A stretch of DNA of 43,935 nt from assembly GCA_947385425.1 (NCBI GenBank), contig CANDKY010000020.1, positions 1 to 43,935 on the forward strand, in the 5' to 3' direction. Shown piece after piece: positions 40,778-43,935 of the stretch. This DNA comes from an uncultured Lachnospiraceae bacterium. GTDB lineage: Bacteria; Bacillota; Clostridia; Lachnospirales; Lachnospiraceae. The first letter of the stretch is position 1. Each line of letters starts with the position of its first letter. The notes beneath the pieces are model-generated. The model was not told where the DNA came from. It searched no databases and worked only from the letters and a program-made list of their open reading frames with translations. Made by a program: the position numbers and the translations under genes.

Positions 40778-43465
40778 TTACTCCCTGGCCGCCTCAAAGA
40801 ATACACCCTCATAATAAATCAGCGCATGTCCCGGATCCGTCAGATAAAAGAAACACCCAAACAACGAATCCTGCTCTGTATTGACATGATAATAGGTGAG
40901 TTCCCCTGCCGTAATCCCCAGGCTGGCGCTGCTTATCCGGTAGCTTTCTTCCAATTCTTCCGCCGTAACAGTCTCCTTCCCGTATCTTATCACGGTACTC
41001 CGTTCCTCATCCGTATTCCTCCATAAGGAATCGATCCCGTATTCCAGCCTTACGCCCACATAACTGTCTATCTCCTCCTGCGGCAGGGCATAAACCCCGG
41101 GCAGGGCATAACCCGTAATCTGCCATCTTCCATAGATGGAAGTCCCTGTAAAATAATCACTGTTCTCAGGCAAAGCCGCAAAGGCCGCAATGTCAGCAGC
41201 CGTCTTTTCCTCGCGGGAAAAATTATATGCATCCTCAAGATAATATTCCTCCTGGAAATATCCGCCGGGGTTATAAGTAAAAATCCGCGCCTGCGGAGGC
41301 GTCGGGCCGCTCTCATGCCCATAATGTGCTATTGTCACCACATCCGTATACCCGTCCCCGTTCAAATCCGGGAACGCCACCGCTGCCATTCCCTCAAAAA
41401 CCGACCCGTCTTCCCTCACCCCTGTCCCTTTTTGCGGGAAAGAATAAATCTCCTGCCCGTCCCGCAGCAGTTTAAAAGTGACATCCGCATACGGGCTGAC
41501 GCTCACCTCCGGCGCATATACCGCAAAAGTCACCCTCCCGTAAGGGTTCATCTCTATGTCATAGGATTCATTTTCCAGAATCCGCCCCTCCGGGGACTGC
41601 GGTATTACGGTTTCTTCCTTGCCGTCCAGGACAAATCCCCTCTCATTTTCCGCCGGGAGCAGATACAGCATAACCCGGGACGACGGGCCGCCGTCCTCCG
41701 CAGTCTTCAAAAGAGCCACTTCCGTCCGATTATCCGCCGTCCTGACATTTTCCACGGAAAAACGCCAGGACGGTGAATCGGAAACGGATACAAACAGGGA
41801 GCCGTCCTCATAAAGCAGGCTGCCGCCTGTCCCCAGCGCTTCCGGGCTTATTCCGTATTCACCAAGGCCCTTCCCGAAAATCTGCCGTATCTCCGCATCC
41901 GCCTCCTCATAACTTACCCTGATATACGGAATCTCCTCCCCGAGCTGTTCCGAATATCTGACCACCTGCTCCCTGTCAAAATCACTCGTATAGGAAGCAA
42001 AGAGGTAGTCTGCCCAGAAGGCGGCATTCAGTTTTTCTCCCGTCACAAAATCGGGAATCCTCCGGCCGATTTCCATAAGCCATGCCAAGTCTTCGTCGGA
42101 CAATACACCCGCATTACCGTTTCCCGCTCCCTGGCCTGCGCCGGTTATGCCACCCTCATCCGCAGCCCCTCCTTGCGCGGAGGCATTTTCGGCTCCCTGT
42201 GCGCCCCCTGTCCCCGCATTTCCCGGATTCCCTCCGGCCTCCCCGCTGCCCATATTTCCCTCTGCCTGTGCGTTTGCCGGGTTTGTACCTTCCTCCCCTC
42301 CTGAGCTGTTTCCTCCCTCCTCCGATTCTGCCCGCGGCACCGTCATCAGCGCCGCCGCACAAAAAACGGCCAGAATGGCAACCAGGCAGACAATAAATAA
42401 ATTTTTCCTTCTCTTTTTCATAATATTTTTCACCCTCTTCTCCGTATGGGACTCCCCGAATGCCAGCCCTGCCCCGAACCCGCTTTCCTTTTCCGCATAA
42501 TTTTCCGCAATAAAGAGCAATGTCCTGGCGTAACTCTTCCGCTCTTCCAGCGATGCATGGCGCAATACCGTCTCATCACAGAACATTTCCATATCCTGCC
42601 CCATCAGGCGGACTGCCAGCCATACCAGCGGATTCCACCAGTGCAGGCAGATACACAAGGTCCCTATAACCCGGATCAGAGGATCGTGGTGCCTGATATG
42701 TGTCCTCTCATGCCGGAGTATATGTTTCTTTTCCCTGCCTTTTATCCCGTAAGGCAGATAAATTCTCGGAAAAACTATCCCCATTACAAAAGGCGATGCA
42801 ATCCTGTCACAAAGCCATACATTTCCCTTCTCCCGCACAGCCGCGGCAACCTTCCGCTTCATGATAAGATATTGTATAAGATAAAAAAGCAGCAATCCCG
42901 ATACGCCGATCAGATAAACAATGCCGAGTATCCCGGAAACCGGCCCGGAAAGTAAACCGCCCCCTCTCTTCCTGATATCCGATAAACGGAAATGCTCTGC
43001 CAGCCTGTCCGTAAATCCCGGATTCTTCGCCTGATCCAAAGCTTCCGTATCCTGCCCTGCTTCCGCCGTACTTTCCGCTTTTACTCCCTCCGGCATTTTT
43101 GCCGTCCCGCTCTCCCCGGACTGCACAGCCGCCTGCCCCGCATCCGCCGCGTCCTTTTCCGCACCCGAAACCGCATCCTGCCCCTGCTGCGGCAAAGACT
43201 GCTGCGGCAAAAACTCCTGTCCGGAACCTTCGGTGCCCTCCCCGTTCTGCCCCAGGCGGCCGGAATAAGCGGACAGATCCGGCTGCAGGCTGAACGGGCT
43301 TTCTATCCAGACTGGGCAAAGCAGTCTGATACCTACAAACGCCCACAGGCAGTAACTATATATCCTCGGATATCTTCGCAGCAAAAAACGCGCTGCCAGA
43401 ACAAGCAGAATCAATAAATCCGCCTGCAGGCTTATCGCCCACAGCCTGTAAACCGCCCCCATCAT
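40778..43465 (-). CDS. BlaR1/MecR1-like M56 membrane metallopeptidase with large external domain
   Basis: This 895-residue sensor protease has hydrophobic segments at about 10-28, 36-54, 175-200, 262-285 and 355-375. The zinc-peptidase motif is HERTH (252-256), with Glu293 in DMEMFCDE as probable third ligand. A low-complexity Ser/Gly/Ala/Glu region at about 68-150 lies between the first helices, and another at about 380-450 follows the last. The extracellular C-terminal part is not a penicillin-binding domain; it contains PDLNGDGYTDVVTIA, an FG-GAP/Ca-binding-like motif. In BlaR1 a ligand-triggered cut removes the BlaI repressor. The start overlaps the BlaI-like stop by four bases. The ligand is unknown, and no beta-lactamase gene is near. 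Confidence 0.87.
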   Translation of the reverse strand: MMGAVYRLWAISLQADLLILLVLAARFLLRRYPRIYSYCLWAFVGIRLLCPVWIESPFSLQPDLSAYSGRLGQNGEGTEGSGQEFLPQQSLPQQGQDAVSGAEKDAADAGQAAVQSGESGTAKMPEGVKAESTAEAGQDTEALDQAKNPGFTDRLAEHFRLSDIRKRGGGLLSGPVSGILGIVYLIGVSGLLLFYLIQYLIMKRKVAAAVREKGNVWLCDRIASPFVMGIVFPRIYLPYGIKGREKKHILRHERTHIRHHDPLIRVIGTLCICLHWWNPLVWLAVRLMGQDMEMFCDETVLRHASLEERKSYARTLLFIAENYAEKESGFGAGLAFGESHTEKRVKNIMKKRRKNLFIVCLVAILAVFCAAALMTVPRAESEEGGNSSGGEEGTNPANAQAEGNMGSGEAGGNPGNAGTGGAQGAENASAQGGAADEGGITGAGQGAGNGNAGVLSDEDLAWLMEIGRRIPDFVTGEKLNAAFWADYLFASYTSDFDREQVVRYSEQLGEEIPYIRVSYEEADAEIRQIFGKGLGEYGISPEALGTGGSLLYEDGSLFVSVSDSPSWRFSVENVRTADNRTEVALLKTAEDGGPSSRVMLYLLPAENERGFVLDGKEETVIPQSPEGRILENESYDIEMNPYGRVTFAVYAPEVSVSPYADVTFKLLRDGQEIYSFPQKGTGVREDGSVFEGMAAVAFPDLNGDGYTDVVTIAHYGHESGPTPPQARIFTYNPGGYFQEEYYLEDAYNFSREEKTAADIAAFAALPENSDYFTGTSIYGRWQITGYALPGVYALPQEEIDSYVGVRLEYGIDSLWRNTDEERSTVIRYGKETVTAEELEESYRISSASLGITAGELTYYHVNTEQDSLFGCFFYLTDPGHALIYYEGVFFEAARE

Positions 43466-43821
43466 TTCCCGTCCTCCGCCTCGTCAATAATCCGGCGAAT
43501 ACTGTCAATATCCGCTTGGGACAATTTCCTGTCCTTTAGGAAAGCCGCAAAGAAAGCCGGTATATTCCCCTTACTGGTGCGCTGCAGCAGTTCTTCGCTC
43601 TGCCATTTGTCCACTTCCTCTTTTGTGACCAGCGCTGAAACTACCGTGTTTTCACTTTTCACAATCCCCTTGCCCGACAGCTTCTTAATCACCGTATAAG
43701 TGGTGGATTTCTTCCATCCCAGCCTCTCGCTGCACAGCCTTACCAGCTCCGGGCTGGCAACCGGCTCCTCCTCCCATAAAATACTCAAAAACCGATACTC
43801 ACTCTCAAAAACCTTCTCCAT
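43462..43821 (-). CDS. BlaI/MecI/CopY-family transcriptional repressor
   Basis: This 119-residue winged-helix repressor has the N-terminal EYRFLSILWEEEPVASPELV, the recognition region RLGWKKSTTYTVIKKLSGKG and the wing IVKSENTVVSALVTKEEV, all typical of BlaI/MecI proteins. A helical dimerisation tail follows. AGGAG lies 9 bases before the ATG. It is coupled to the M56 peptidase gene by a four-base overlap and would repress that two-gene operon until cleaved or released. The upstream sequence is taken up by a hairpin element, so the promoter and operator are probably outside the window or overlap the hairpin. Confidence 0.93.
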   Translation of the reverse strand: MEKVFESEYRFLSILWEEEPVASPELVRLCSERLGWKKSTTYTVIKKLSGKGIVKSENTVVSALVTKEEVDKWQSEELLQRTSKGNIPAFFAAFLKDRKLSQADIDSIRRIIDEAEDGK

Positions 43822-43830
43822 CCCATATTT

Positions 43831-43935
43831 CTCCTATTCCAGTTCCGCGCAGGCACCTAAATGCACACCCTATGGAAAGAATACAGCCCGCCCCTGCGTC
43901 CTGTATTCTTTCCGTGCATTTTGGTGCCCGCGCTG
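43831..43935 (-). repeat. Hairpin repeat of family R3 in the BlaI-like leader
   Basis: It begins CTCCTATTCCAGTTCCGC, matching the edge of the pair at 7246-7470. The stems are GGCACC/GGTGCC, AAATGCAC/GTGCATTT and GGAAAGAATACAG/CTGTATTCTTTCC, with a 7-base bulge on the left arm. The window ends in GCGCTG, where the other copies continue to ATTCCAG. On the minus strand its edge supplies the AGGAG of the BlaI-like gene. Confidence 0.7.

Overview
The window looks like a chromosomal segment of a Clostridia-class Firmicute, most probably Lachnospiraceae. The pointers are a YesM/YesN two-component pair beside a CUT1-type sugar ABC operon without its own ATPase, a BlaI/BlaR1-type pair, small DUF6512 and large DUF6020-type membrane proteins, a BspA-like secreted repeat protein, strong AGGAGG ribosome binding sites and a base composition near 50% G+C. 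The species cannot be fixed from the sequence alone.

Region 1 (1-10.7 kb) is a sugar-type uptake locus. A leftward operon runs UroD-like protein, lipoprotein solute-binding protein, two permeases, YesN-type response regulator, aldo/keto reductase and CyuA/UPF0597-type cysteine desulfidase. The YesM-type sensor kinase is transcribed divergently. Hairpins sit in the leader of the binding-protein gene and between that gene and the permeases.

Region 2 (10.7-16.9 kb) holds a DUF6512 membrane protein, a small coiled-coil protein, tRNA-Leu(CAG), tRNA-Glu(CTC), a Uma2 nuclease-fold protein and an alkyltransferase-like protein. It ends with a tight three-gene operon of a DUF262 protein, an AAA15/DUF3696 ATPase and a protein of unknown function. 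This operon is the best candidate here for an anti-phage or other conflict system.

Region 3 (16.9-26 kb) has carA and carB separated by an MNT nucleotidyltransferase/HEPN pair, which is an unusual interruption of a housekeeping operon. A SNF2-type helicase with a SWIM zinc finger lies upstream of carA.

Region 4 (26-38 kb) holds an ApbE flavin transferase, a DUF6020-type membrane protein, a ROK sugar kinase, and a leftward cluster MoxR ATPase, VWA protein, cytosolic ParB-like/BMP fusion and calcineurin-like phosphoesterase. Upstream of these are a DUF2461 protein, an ECF-type sigma factor and a maltose O-acetyltransferase-like enzyme.

Region 5 (38-43.9 kb) encodes a secreted protein (cysteine-peptidase-like domain, BspA leucine-rich repeats, an 11-residue Gly/Asp/Asn repeat) and a leftward BlaI/BlaR1-like pair.

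The other main theme is an unusual density of palindromic, apparently non-coding elements between genes. There are at least two dispersed repeat families (one MITE-like), a hairpin family placed directly against Shine-Dalgarno sequences and showing compensatory changes, a 250-bp nested palindrome, and a long hairpin starting a few bases after a predicted promoter. I saw no transposase, integrase, CRISPR array or rRNA gene.
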